Below are positions 1 to 7,851 of a DNA stretch of 64,000 bases, one piece after another. The notes under the pieces were generated by a model. It searched no databases, had not been told where the DNA came from, and saw nothing but the letters and a program-made list of their open reading frames with translations. A program made the position numbers and the translations under genes. The DNA lies in assembly GCF_030372275.1 (NCBI RefSeq), contig NZ_JAUDDJ010000002.1. The stretch is one strand, 5' to 3'. The stretch is from Lawsonibacter sp900766145. Lineage in GTDB: Bacteria; Bacillota; Clostridia; Oscillospirales; Oscillospiraceae. The stretch's first letter is position 1; the number at the start of each line of letters is the position of its first letter.

Positions 1-176
1 CGCCGTCGGGCATCCCCCCGGGGCAGCTCCCACAGCCGCAGAGCCACTCCGATCCCTGCCACCAGCACGGTGATCACCGGCACCGACACCTGGGTCCACA
101 GGCTTAGGCGGTCCCCCAGCAGCAGCCAGGCCAAATTCAGGGCCGCGGCCGCACCGTAACAGATCAGGTGGATCAT
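1..176 (-). CDS. Partial small membrane protein after whiA (C-terminus outside window)
   Basis: The first 58 residues of a minus-strand gene are present and the rest lies beyond position 1. Its ATG (176-174) overlaps the whiA stop codon in an ATGA, which implies translational coupling. The visible part has two hydrophobic stretches with a short polar link containing GDRLS, and ends in a basic segment (LRLWELPRGDARR). That suggests a small integral membrane protein. I do not recognise the family and assign no function. Confidence 0.55.
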   Translation of the reverse strand, partial: MIHLICYGAAAALNLAWLLLGDRLSLWTQVSVPVITVLVAGIGVALRLWELPRGDARR

Positions 177-1084
177 GGCTCGGCCTTCTCTTTTCCGCCC
201 AGCTCCACCAGCTTGCGCAGGCGGTGGTTCAGGGCGGACTTGGTGATGGGCGGGTCGCACAGCTGGGCCAGCTGGGACAGGGTGTCCTCCGGGTTAGCCA
301 TGCGCAGGCGGGCGGTCTCCTGGAGCTTGTCGGGCAGCTTATCCAGCAGCCCCTGGCGCTCCAGATTTCGGATGGCCTCCAGCTGGCTCTGGGCGGCCTC
401 CACCGCCTTATCCAGGTTGGCTGCGTCGCAGTTGACCCGGCGGTTAACGCTCCCCCGCAGGTTCTTCTCCAGCTTGGTGTTCATGATCTCCATGGCCGCC
501 ACCGGCGCGCCCACGGCGGTAAGAAAGTCCTCAATGTACTCGCTCTGTTTAAAGTAGATGACGCTGTTTCCCTTCCGTGCGGCGGCCTTGGGGGTAAAGT
601 CACACTCCCGCATGAGAGCCAGCATCTCCCGGCTCACATTCTGATGGGAGGTGGTCAGCTCCAGGTGGTAGCCCTTCTTAGGGTCGGTCACCGAGCCCCC
701 CGCCAGGAAAGCCCCCCGGAAGAAGGACATACGGCAGCAGGGCTCCTCCAGGACGGCAAAGTTGATATGCAGGGCCACAGCCTCCCCCTCCGCGCCGTAG
801 GTCTGGCGGATGGTTTGCAGCTTTTTCGGGTCCTGAATGGAGAAAATATGCTTTCCCTCCCCCTGGGGAAGGCGGTCAAAAGTGATTTTAAAGGCCTTTT
901 TGAACAGCAGGGGCAGCCGCTGGGCAAAGGCGTCGTGTTCGGTGACAATCCGCACCTCCCCGCCGGTAAAGGTGTTGCAGTACAGCAGCACCCCGTAGGC
1001 CTCCGCCTGGGCGCAGCACTTGCGGTGCAGCTCCCCCCGGCACAGCTCGTTTTTTACCTCGCCTCCAAAGGTCATGGTGTTCAC
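173..1084 (-). CDS. whiA: DNA-binding protein WhiA
   Basis: This 303-residue protein has the WhiA layout: an N-terminal LAGLIDADG-like fold that has lost nuclease activity, then a C-terminal helix-turn-helix (about residues 260-295, NPEDTLSQLAQLCDPP and ALNHRLRKL). WhiA is the Gram-positive homologue of a sporulation and cell-division regulator. It is the third gene of the conserved rapZ-glmR-whiA block. Its start overlaps the glmR stop by four bases (1081-1084) and its stop overlaps the next gene in the same way. Length is normal for the family. Confidence 0.95.
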   Translation of the reverse strand: MNTMTFGGEVKNELCRGELHRKCCAQAEAYGVLLYCNTFTGGEVRIVTEHDAFAQRLPLLFKKAFKITFDRLPQGEGKHIFSIQDPKKLQTIRQTYGAEGEAVALHINFAVLEEPCCRMSFFRGAFLAGGSVTDPKKGYHLELTTSHQNVSREMLALMRECDFTPKAAARKGNSVIYFKQSEYIEDFLTAVGAPVAAMEIMNTKLEKNLRGSVNRRVNCDAANLDKAVEAAQSQLEAIRNLERQGLLDKLPDKLQETARLRMANPEDTLSQLAQLCDPPITKSALNHRLRKLVELGGKEKAEP

Positions 1085-2121
1085 TCCTCGATGATATAGC
1101 GGTTCTTCCCCCGGAAGATGCGCATGGCCCGCTGGCGGTAGATATCCAGCACCGCCTCGGCCAGCTTATCCGGGTCATGGCGGGCAAAGTCGCCCTTCTC
1201 CCGGGCTACCGGGCGCTCCACCAGCTCCAGGCCCATGGCGGCAATGCGCTCCCGGTCCACTACCAGGGGCACCGCTCCTTCCTCTTCATAGCGGCCCAGC
1301 AGATTTTCGGGCACGGGGGCACAGTTGGCCAGACACAGGTCCACCATCCCCGGCGCGCCGTGCTCCATGAGGGCCTGGACGTGGTCGGCGGCGGTGTACC
1401 CCTCGGTCTCGCCGTCCTGGGTCATAATGTTGCAGATGTAAATTTTCAGGGCATCGGTCTCCGCGATAGCCTGGGGCACCCCTTCCACCAGCAGGTTGGG
1501 GATGACGCTGGTGTAAAGGCTTCCCGGCCCCAGCAGGATGAGGTCGGCATCCCGAATAGCCTCCAGAGCGGAGGGCAGGGGCTCGGGCTTGGCAGGGATC
1601 AGATTCACATGGTGGATGCGGCAGTCCTGCTGCTTTTTAAAGTCGCAGATTTTGGACTCCCCCACCACCTGAGAGCCGTTTTCAAACACCGCCTCCAGCT
1701 GTACGTCCGCACTAGTGACAGGGATGACCTGGCCGGTGATGGCCAAAACCTGGCTCATCTGGCGCACCGCCTCCTCAAAGGAGCCGGTGACTCCGTTGAG
1801 GGCGGCCAGAATCAGATTACCAAAGGACTGTCCAGCCAGCACGCCGTCGGAAAAACGGTAGGTGAGCAGACGCTCCATAATGGGCTCCGTGTTGGCCAGA
1901 GACTCCATACAGTGGCGGATATCCCCGGGCGGAGGCATCCCGATATCCCGCCGGAGCATGCCGGAGCCGCCCCCATCGTCGGCCACCGTCACGACCGCGG
2001 TGAGGTTTTTGGTATATTTTTTTAATCCTCGCAGCATGGTAGAAAGGCCGGTGCCGCCGCCGATGGCGACGATCTTGGGCCCTCGCTCCCAAAGCTGGGT
2101 GTTGGGGATGGCGTCCAGCAT
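1081..2121 (-). CDS. glmR: Gluconeogenesis factor GlmR/YvcK
   Basis: The 346-residue protein starts its conserved core at about residue 18 with VAIGGGTGLSTMLRGLK, then VTVADDGGGSGMLRRD, the nucleotide-sugar-binding signatures of the YvcK/CofD-like family. In Bacillus this UDP-GlcNAc-binding cytosolic protein directs carbon into cell-wall precursors during growth on gluconeogenic substrates. It sits 26 bases after rapZ and overlaps whiA, which is the usual Firmicute order. The neighbouring murB and hprK fit a wall and carbon-flux setting. Confidence 0.94.
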   Translation of the reverse strand: MLDAIPNTQLWERGPKIVAIGGGTGLSTMLRGLKKYTKNLTAVVTVADDGGGSGMLRRDIGMPPPGDIRHCMESLANTEPIMERLLTYRFSDGVLAGQSFGNLILAALNGVTGSFEEAVRQMSQVLAITGQVIPVTSADVQLEAVFENGSQVVGESKICDFKKQQDCRIHHVNLIPAKPEPLPSALEAIRDADLILLGPGSLYTSVIPNLLVEGVPQAIAETDALKIYICNIMTQDGETEGYTAADHVQALMEHGAPGMVDLCLANCAPVPENLLGRYEEEGAVPLVVDRERIAAMGLELVERPVAREKGDFARHDPDKLAEAVLDIYRQRAMRIFRGKNRYIIEE

Positions 2122-2147
2122 AACAAATGCCTCCTTCTAGGACAAGA

Positions 2148-3008
2148 TCAGTTGTGCCCCATGTCCCGGTGGCTCTCAGTTACCGGGAAGCCCTGCCCGG
2201 CCACAAACTGGGCCAGAGCGTGGGCCACAGCCACCGAGCGGTGGTGTCCCCCGGTACAGCCCACGGCAATGGTCAGGGAGGTCTTTCCCTCCTCGGCATA
2301 CCGTGGCAGCAGATAGCTCACGAAATCGCTGAGGCGCTTGAGAAATTCATCACTCTGCGGATTGGAAAACACGTAGCCCCGCACCCCCTCATCCAGGCCG
2401 GTGAGACCCCGCAGCTCCGGAACGTAGTAGGGGTTGGGCAGAAAGCGCACATCAAAGACCAGGTCGGCCTCCATAGGTACTCCGTGCTTGAAGCCGAAGG
2501 ACAGCACGTGCACCTCCATTTTTCCCTCTTCCGTTCCTTTGGAAAAGAGGGACAGGAGCTTGCTGCGCAGCTGCCCCAGGGTCAGACCGGTGGTATCCAC
2601 GATCCAGTCCGCCCGCTCCCGCAGGGGAGAGAGCACCTGCCGCTCCATCTCAATGGCCTGCTCCAGGGAAGCACACTCCTCCCCCAGGGGATGGACCCGT
2701 CGGGTCTCCTTATAGCGCTTAATGATAGTAGCATCCGAGGCGTCCATAAACAGGATACGGTAGCTGCACTTCATGGCCGTCAAACGGTCCAGAGCCTGAA
2801 ACAGGCCCTCAAAATTGGTGCCGCCCCGGATATCAGTGACCAGTACCACCCGGTCGTACTCCCCGTTTCCCCCCATGCCCAGCTCGGCAAATTTAGGGAT
2901 CAGGGGGACGGGCAGGTTATCCACACAAAAATAGCCCAGGTCCTCCATCACCGAGGCCGCCCGGCTCTTTCCCGCCCCGGACAGGCCGGAAATAATCAAA
3001 AACTCCAC
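2148..3008 (-). CDS. rapZ: RapZ/YvcJ nucleotide-binding protein
   Basis: A 286-residue P-loop protein of the RapZ family. The Walker A motif GLSGAGKS lies at residues 8-15 and the C-terminal domain carries the family signature GCTGGHHRSVAVAHALA. I place the start at GTG 3008 because GAGG lies nine bases upstream and the protein then begins with the P-loop strand (EFLIISG), as usual in the family. A longer in-frame version starting at 3104 has no family-like sequence. Enterobacterial RapZ is an RNase E adaptor controlling glmS RNA; the clostridial role is unproven. It follows murB by 58 bases. Confidence 0.93.
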   Translation of the reverse strand: MEFLIISGLSGAGKSRAASVMEDLGYFCVDNLPVPLIPKFAELGMGGNGEYDRVVLVTDIRGGTNFEGLFQALDRLTAMKCSYRILFMDASDATIIKRYKETRRVHPLGEECASLEQAIEMERQVLSPLRERADWIVDTTGLTLGQLRSKLLSLFSKGTEEGKMEVHVLSFGFKHGVPMEADLVFDVRFLPNPYYVPELRGLTGLDEGVRGYVFSNPQSDEFLKRLSDFVSYLLPRYAEEGKTSLTIAVGCTGGHHRSVAVAHALAQFVAGQGFPVTESHRDMGHN

Positions 3009-3066
3009 AAACACACACCTCAAGTTTTCTCTCTCTGGGGACCATCTCCCCTGTGCCGCCCGGCTC

Positions 3067-3978
3067 TCACCCCAGCCGGCGCACCTCCATCTCCAGCTCC
3101 ACACCCGTCTGCTCCCGCACCCGGCGCTGGACCTCCTTCACCAGGGCCAGCACGTCCGCACAGGTGGCGCCTCCCCGGTTGATGACAAAGCCCGCGTGTT
3201 TCTCCGACACCTGAGCTCCGCCCACCGTGAAGCCCTTCAGGCCGCACTGGTCAATGAGGGCAGCAGCGAAGTAGCCCTGGGGCCGCTTGAACATGGACCC
3301 GGCACTGGGATACTCCAGAGGCTGCTTGGACTTGCGCTTCTGGGCCAGCTCCGCCATTTGGGCACGGATTTCCTCCTCCTGCCCCGGCTCCAGCTCCAAC
3401 ACGGAGGAGAGGATCACGTCCTCTCCCTGGGAAAAGACGCTGTGGCGGTAGGAGAAGTCGTGCTCCTCCCCTACGATCTCCTTCACCGTGCCCTCAGGCG
3501 TGAGGCACCGGGTGCGGCGCACGACCTGCACCATCTCGCCTCCGTAGGCTCCGGCATTCATCATCACGGCGCCCCCCAGAGTGCCGGGAATGCCGCCGGC
3601 AAACTCCAGGCCGGTGAGGCCCTCCCCGGCCGCAAAGGAGGCCAGCCGGGCCAAAGTCACGCCCGCCCCGGCGGTGATCTCCCGCTCCCCGGTGCGCTCC
3701 AGGCGATTGAGCCCCGTCATATCCAGCACAAAGGCCTGCACGCCCTCATCGGCCACCAGCAGGTTGGACCCGTTGCCCAGCACCACCAGAGGGATCTGGC
3801 TCTCCCGGGCCAGCTTCACGCACGCCAGCACCTGCTCCTCGGTGGCGGGCCGGGCCATCAGGGCCGCCGGACCGCCGATGCGGAAGGTGGTGTGGCGGGC
3901 CATCAGCTCCTGTTTCAGCAGCTCCATATCGGGGCAGCAGTTCTTTAATTGATCAAACAACTGGTCAAATTGATCCAT
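3067..3978 (-). CDS. murB: UDP-N-acetylenolpyruvoylglucosamine reductase MurB
   Basis: MurB uses FAD and NADPH to reduce UDP-GlcNAc-enolpyruvate to UDP-MurNAc in peptidoglycan synthesis. The 303-residue protein shows TFRIGGPA (about residue 31), the FAD-binding LGNGSNLL (68-75), GIPGTLGG (129-136) and PSAGSMFKRP (224-233), where the catalytic serine lies. It is type II, lacking the extra tyrosine loop of E. coli MurB. The start at 3978 has GGAGG six bases upstream; an in-frame extension to 4188 would run through the promoter and is rejected. It is first in murB-rapZ-glmR-whiA. Confidence 0.95.
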   Translation of the reverse strand: MDQFDQLFDQLKNCCPDMELLKQELMARHTTFRIGGPAALMARPATEEQVLACVKLARESQIPLVVLGNGSNLLVADEGVQAFVLDMTGLNRLERTGEREITAGAGVTLARLASFAAGEGLTGLEFAGGIPGTLGGAVMMNAGAYGGEMVQVVRRTRCLTPEGTVKEIVGEEHDFSYRHSVFSQGEDVILSSVLELEPGQEEEIRAQMAELAQKRKSKQPLEYPSAGSMFKRPQGYFAAALIDQCGLKGFTVGGAQVSEKHAGFVINRGGATCADVLALVKEVQRRVREQTGVELEMEVRRLG

Positions 3979-4043
3979 TGTGACCTCCAAATTCCTTGCG
4001 GATTTCAAATCAGAGAAATGGAATTGCGCGGCTGCCGCCGCGG

Positions 4044-4084
4044 GAATCAACCGATTTGCGGTTGATTCAGCAGACATTATTATA
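4044..4084 (-). promoter_or_regulatory. Promoter of the murB operon with a perfect inverted repeat at its start
   Basis: On the minus strand a TATAAT -10 box lies at 4084-4079; the -35 region (TTTTAT, 17 bases further) is weak. Transcription would start near 4072. Immediately downstream is a perfect 10-base inverted repeat, GAATCAACCG at 4044-4053 and CGGTTGATTC at 4059-4068 with a 5-base loop. It could act as an operator or as a protective hairpin at the mRNA 5' end. The leader to murB is about 95 bases. Confidence 0.5.
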
Positions 4085-4136
4085 GCAAATTCCACCGCCA
4101 AATAAAATAGTACACCCGCAACTTTCCCAGACACAA

Positions 4137-4174
4137 ATTCCCCCGGCCGGAGCGCTTCCTCTGGCCGGGGGAAT
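4137..4174 (-). terminator. Terminator after glk
   Basis: ATTCCCCCGGCC and GGCCGGGGGAAT form a 12-base-pair stem around a 14-base loop, 24 bases after the glk stop codon. The T-run on the minus strand is short, so termination strength is uncertain. It separates the hprK-glk unit from the murB promoter. Confidence 0.65.
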
Positions 4175-4197
4175 CCCATTTGGTTCACGCGGGAAAA

Positions 4198-5145
4198 TCA
4201 GAACATATTGCACAGCATGGCGGCACCCACCACACCTGCGTCATTGCCCAGGCTGGCCCGCTCGATGCGGGGCAGGTGGTCCTTGTCGAAGCTGCCCCGG
4301 TGGACCAGCTCCCGCAGGGGGTTGAGCAGCAGATCGTCGTCGGCGTTGCTGATACCACCGCCCAGACAGACGATCTCGGGGAAGAGCACGTTTACCAGGT
4401 TAATAAGGCCCATAGACAGGCCCTCCAGATAGCGGTCCAGAGCCTTGCGGGCGGTAGCGTCATTCTCACGCACCGCCTGGAAGGTGGTGCGGCCCTCCAG
4501 CTTGCGGGTATCCCCGTCGCACAGCTGCCACAGCAGGCTGTCCCGGTTGTACTCCATCTCCTCCCGGGTCAGACGGACCAGAGCGGTGGCAGAACCGTAC
4601 TGCTCCCAGCAGCCCAGATTTCCGCAGCCGCAGCGCACCCCGTTGGGGTGGATGATCATGTGGCCTGCCTCCATGCCGGCGCCGCCGTGACCGATGTAGA
4701 GCTTGCCGCCCCGAACCATGCCGCTGCCGATGCCGGTGCCCAGGGTAATGACCAGAGCGGGGTCAAAGCCCTTGGCAGAGCCTGCCCAGTACTCACCTAC
4801 CGCGGCGCAGTCGGCGTCGTTGCCCAGATAGACAGGGATCTTCAGATCCTCCTGGAAGATCTCCCGGAAGGGGGTGTTATAGAAGGGCATATTGGTGGTC
4901 TTGATGACCATACCTGTCTTATTGCTCACCAAGCCGGGCAGGCCCACGCCCGCCGCCTGGATCTCGGAGAGGGGGCAATCGGCCTCCTTGGCCGCCTGCA
5001 GGGACAGCTTGGCCAGCTGACGGGTCAGCTCTTCAGCCGTCATGCTCTTATCCACCGGGCAGGACGCCTTGTGCAGAATCTTACCGCTTTCGTCTACCAG
5101 TCCGGCCACCAGGTTGGTGCCGCCTACGTCAATTCCAATATACAT
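4198..5145 (-). CDS. glk: ROK-family glucokinase
   Basis: This 315-residue cytosolic kinase phosphorylates glucose with ATP. The phosphate-binding motif GIDVGGTN is at residues 4-11, the catalytic LGNDAD at about 107-112, and the zinc-binding ROK signature CGCGNLGCWEQYGS at about 172-184. It lies three bases after hprK, so the two are almost certainly co-transcribed, linking glucose phosphorylation to carbon catabolite signalling. ROK members also include repressors and other sugar kinases. No DNA-binding domain is present here, so a sugar kinase, most likely glucokinase, is favoured. Confidence 0.9.
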   Translation of the reverse strand: MYIGIDVGGTNLVAGLVDESGKILHKASCPVDKSMTAEELTRQLAKLSLQAAKEADCPLSEIQAAGVGLPGLVSNKTGMVIKTTNMPFYNTPFREIFQEDLKIPVYLGNDADCAAVGEYWAGSAKGFDPALVITLGTGIGSGMVRGGKLYIGHGGAGMEAGHMIIHPNGVRCGCGNLGCWEQYGSATALVRLTREEMEYNRDSLLWQLCDGDTRKLEGRTTFQAVRENDATARKALDRYLEGLSMGLINLVNVLFPEIVCLGGGISNADDDLLLNPLRELVHRGSFDKDHLPRIERASLGNDAGVVGAAMLCNMF

Positions 5146-5148
5146 TGT

Positions 5149-6102
5149 TTACCGTTCTCCCTCTTCCATGAGTTTTTTGAAGTGCTCGTCCATCTTTCGG
5201 GTCAGCTCCAGAGCCGCGTTGTGGCCCATCTTCCGGTTACGGTTGTTGATGGCCGCCACCTCCACGATGCTGGCCAGATTCCGTCCGGGCTTGACCGGGA
5301 TGGTCAGACAGGGCACCGAGACTCCCAGGATCTCGGTCACTGCACCCTCCAGTCCCAGGCGGTCATAGACCGCGTTGTTGTCCCAGGGCTCCAGCTTGAT
5401 GACCATGTCGATCTCCTGCTCGATCTTGATAGCACTCATACCAAACAGCCGCCGCACATCCACCACACCGATGCCGCGAAGCTCCATATAGTGGCGGATA
5501 AGCTCCGGGGCAGTGGCCATGAGGGTGCCGTGGTTGGTCTCCTTGATCTCCACTGCGTCGTCGGCGATGATGCGGTGGCCCCGCTGAATGAGCTCGATAG
5601 CCACCTCACTCTTACCTACGCCCGACTCACCCTGGATGAGCACGCCCTCGCCGTAGATCTCCATCATCACGCCGGAGCGGGTGATCTGGGGGGCCAGGTG
5701 GTTAAACAGGCTGCCGATCAGGCGGCTCATAAAGGCAGACGTATGTTCTTTTGTGCGCAGCACGGTGCGCTCATGCTTGATGGCCATCTCCATACACTCG
5801 GGGAAGGGCTCCAGCTCCCGGGTGATGATGAGGCCAGGCACCGGATGGGCCAGCAGCCGGTCAAAGCTCTCCCGGCGGGCCTGGGGGTCCATACCGGAGA
5901 GATACGTATGCTCCGTCAGACCGATCACCAGCAGGCGGCGGGAATCAAAGTGCTCAAAAAACCCGCTCAGGGGCAGGCCGGGGCGGTTTACATCCAATGT
6001 GGTCAGAGGCATATCCTCGTAGTTGGGACCTTTATTCAAAATCTCCAGTTGGAACTCCCGGATGATCTCTCCCAGTTTTACGCTTTTTCCACGCTCTGCC
6101 AT
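5149..6102 (-). CDS. hprK: HPr kinase/phosphorylase
   Basis: HprK phosphorylates and dephosphorylates Ser46 of HPr, the central switch of Firmicute carbon catabolite repression. The 317-residue protein has an N-terminal regulatory domain and a C-terminal kinase domain with P-loop GESGVGKS (158-165), catalytic ADDAVEI (about 180-186) and the family signature ELRGIGVVDVRRLFG (207-221). AAGGAGG lies upstream of the ATG. A strong promoter at 6152-6180 drives hprK and then glk. Confidence 0.96.
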   Translation of the reverse strand: MAERGKSVKLGEIIREFQLEILNKGPNYEDMPLTTLDVNRPGLPLSGFFEHFDSRRLLVIGLTEHTYLSGMDPQARRESFDRLLAHPVPGLIITRELEPFPECMEMAIKHERTVLRTKEHTSAFMSRLIGSLFNHLAPQITRSGVMMEIYGEGVLIQGESGVGKSEVAIELIQRGHRIIADDAVEIKETNHGTLMATAPELIRHYMELRGIGVVDVRRLFGMSAIKIEQEIDMVIKLEPWDNNAVYDRLGLEGAVTEILGVSVPCLTIPVKPGRNLASIVEVAAINNRNRKMGHNAALELTRKMDEHFKKLMEEGER

Positions 6103-6151
6103 AGCGTCTCCTCCTTGCGTTCCAGGCTGTCACGCCAAATACGATAGCATT

Positions 6152-6180
6152 AGTATAGCTTATTTGTCTCCCCGGCGCAA
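6152..6180 (-). promoter_or_regulatory. Promoter of hprK-glk
   Basis: Minus-strand TTGCGC (6180-6175), a 17-base spacer and TATACT (6157-6152). The predicted start is near 6145, giving a leader of about 42 bases to hprK. It stands back to back with the rpmB promoter. Confidence 0.65.
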
Positions 6181-6268
6181 GCGCAGGGCTTAAATTCTTG
6201 CCTGTGCTTCTCACTTTTTTCCATTTTGGACCCCCTCAGAAAAAAATTCAAGTTTTTTTAAAAACCTC

Positions 6269-6297
6269 TTGCATTCCCGAAAATTATCTGGTAAAAT
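6269..6297 (+). promoter_or_regulatory. Promoter of rpmB
   Basis: TTGCAT (6269-6274), a 17-base spacer and TAAAAT (6292-6297) lie in an AT-rich stretch, giving a leader of about 45 bases to rpmB. Confidence 0.65.
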
Positions 6298-6349
6298 ACC
6301 AGTCGATGCTTCATCGAAAGCGTACTCTCATAGCGAGGAGGTAAGCAAC

Positions 6350-6538
6350 ATGGCCAAATGTGAATTCTGCGACAAGGGCGTCACCTTCGGTATCAAGGTC
6401 TCCCACTCCCACCGCCGCTCCAACCGCACCTGGAAGCCCAACGTGAAGCGCGTGAAGGCGATTGTGAATGGGACTCCCACTCACGTGTACGTCTGCACCA
6501 GATGCCTCCGTTCCGGTAAGGTCACCCGCGCTGTGTAA
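6350..6538 (+). CDS. rpmB: 50S ribosomal protein L28
   Basis: A 62-residue basic protein with the L28 pattern: MAKCEFCDKGVTFG at the N-terminus, HSHRRSNRTWKPNV in the middle, and a second CxxC near the C-terminus (VCTRCLRSGKV). The two cysteine pairs indicate a zinc-binding version. The start at 6350 has GAGGAGG just upstream; upstream in-frame codons would include the promoter and are rejected. It is monocistronic, followed by a terminator, as is common for rpmB in Clostridia. Confidence 0.96.
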   Translation: MAKCEFCDKGVTFGIKVSHSHRRSNRTWKPNVKRVKAIVNGTPTHVYVCTRCLRSGKVTRAV

Positions 6539-6559
6539 TTGGTATATGGCAAGATAAAA

Positions 6560-6597
6560 TGTCCTGCGTCGTTTGGCGCAGGGCATTTTCTTTTTCT
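6560..6597 (+). terminator. Terminator after rpmB
   Basis: TGTCCTGCG (6560-6568) and CGCAGGGCA (6577-6585) form a stem followed by a T-rich tract. Confidence 0.8.
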
Positions 6598-6725
6598 CCA
6601 ATATGGCATAGGCCGCTTCTTTTTCCCTTAGACATTCCCTTTTTCCCCATTTTGTGATATGATATCCTTAAAAAGGCGGCGCTAAGTGTACCGTTTCCCT
6701 TTCGCAGCCCAACAGGAGGCCCGTT

Positions 6726-7670
6726 ATGTTTGTCAAAAATCCGGAATACTTTTTGGCCATCGTCAAGGAGCGCAGCATCTCCAAGGCGGCGGACCGTCTC
6801 TACCTCTCCCAGCCCTACCTCAGCCAGTACCTGGCCAAGCTGGAGGCCAATCTGGGCGTCACCCTGCTGGACCGCTCCCACACCCCCCTGCGTCTGACCG
6901 CCGCGGGCGAGCTCTTCCACGCCTATCTGGAGCGCCAGGGTTACCTGGACCGGCAGCTGGAGAGTGACCTGCAGCAATTGCAGGAGAAAAAACGCCAGCA
7001 GCTGCACATCGGCGTATCCACCTGGCGTGGCTCCACCCTGCTGCCCGACATCCTGCCCCGCTTTGCGGCCAAGTACCCCGATGTACAGGTGGTCCTCCAC
7101 GAGGCGCCGGTGCCCCAGCTGGGCAATCTGGCCGCCAGCAGCGTCACCGACTTCTGCCTCATGCACACCCCGGGCAACCTCACCGACCTGAGCTACGAGC
7201 TGGTGATGCACGAGCGCATCCTCCTCATCTCCCACAAGGACCACCCCCTGGTCCGGGGGCTGGACAGCCCCTGCTCGGCCCCTCTCCCCTTCGGGGATCT
7301 GCGGCAGCTGGAGCACGAGCGCCTGATGATGCTCCCTGAGGACTGGCGGCTGTCCCGCCTGCTGTACAACACCTTCAATGTACAGAACGTGGAGCCGGTG
7401 AACATCCTCACCACCACCAACAACACCACCGCCATCAACTTGGTGGCCGAGAACATGGGCTTCACCTTCCTGCCCGAGAGCGGCATCCACCGCACCCCCT
7501 ACATGGACCGGCTGTCCTTCTTTACCGTGGGCGATCCCCCTCTCACCTGTCCTATGGCGGTAGTCTACAAGAAGAACAGCTTTCTCTCCCCCGCCACCCG
7601 GGCCTTCATCGCCCTCATCAAGGACTTTTACCGGCAATTTGACCGGGGATCCGCCCTGTCCGACCCTTGA
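6726..7670 (+). CDS. LysR-family transcriptional regulator
   Basis: The 314-residue protein has an N-terminal winged helix-turn-helix (about residues 2-60; SISKAADRLYLSQPYLSQYL) and a LysR effector-binding domain that begins QQLHIGVSTWRG. The two-domain size is standard. An AGGAGG site precedes the ATG. Its stop codon overlaps the -35 box of the fhs promoter, so the genes are adjacent but fhs has its own promoter and riboswitch. The effector and targets cannot be read from sequence. A weak promoter (TTCCCT, 17 bases, TATGAT at 6658-6663) lies upstream. Confidence 0.85.
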   Translation: MFVKNPEYFLAIVKERSISKAADRLYLSQPYLSQYLAKLEANLGVTLLDRSHTPLRLTAAGELFHAYLERQGYLDRQLESDLQQLQEKKRQQLHIGVSTWRGSTLLPDILPRFAAKYPDVQVVLHEAPVPQLGNLAASSVTDFCLMHTPGNLTDLSYELVMHERILLISHKDHPLVRGLDSPCSAPLPFGDLRQLEHERLMMLPEDWRLSRLLYNTFNVQNVEPVNILTTTNNTTAINLVAENMGFTFLPESGIHRTPYMDRLSFFTVGDPPLTCPMAVVYKKNSFLSPATRAFIALIKDFYRQFDRGSALSDP

Positions 7671-7695
7671 CGGGCCGGGTGTGATGTGATACACT
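7667..7695 (+). promoter_or_regulatory. Promoter of fhs
   Basis: TTGACG (7667-7672), a 17-base spacer and TACACT (7690-7695). The -35 box overlaps the TGA stop of the LysR gene. Transcription starting near 7702 would run straight into the riboswitch aptamer. Confidence 0.75.
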
Positions 7696-7708
7696 CACTA
7701 CATAAGCT

Positions 7709-7816
7709 ATACAACTGACGGAAGTGGAGTACCACATGAAGTATAGCGGACGCGTTCAGCGTCTTAATGCCGACCGTCTGGGCGCACGGAGTAAAAAACC
7801 GGTGCGCCCTTTTTTT
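7709..7816 (+). promoter_or_regulatory. ZTP (pfl) riboswitch with terminator expression platform, upstream of fhs
   Basis: The fhs leader has the features of the ZTP/pfl riboswitch. ACTGACGG (GACGG at 7717-7721) pairs with CCGTC (7774-7778). A GTGG/CCAC hairpin lies at 7724-7735. A variable hairpin, GACGC/GCGTC, lies at 7749-7763. The conserved 3' block CCGTCTGGGCG follows at 7774-7784. The end of that block overlaps the terminator arm GGGCGCAC (7780-7787), which pairs with GTGCGCCC (7802-7809) before seven T residues. Binding of ZTP/ZMP, a sign of folate shortage, should prevent the terminator and switch fhs on. The pfl motif was named for its association with this gene; only the aptamer boundaries are uncertain. 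Confidence 0.85.
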
Positions 7817-7851
7817 GCGAAAAAGGGCGCGGACAAAGGAGAAATTGTGTT

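Noticed and set aside
3009..3104. N-terminal extension of RapZ by 32 residues
   Set aside because: It overlaps the end of murB, has no ribosome binding site and adds non-family sequence before the P-loop strand.
3979..4188. N-terminal extension of MurB by 70 residues
   Set aside because: It would translate the promoter and inverted repeat, and the downstream ATG has a correct ribosome binding site.
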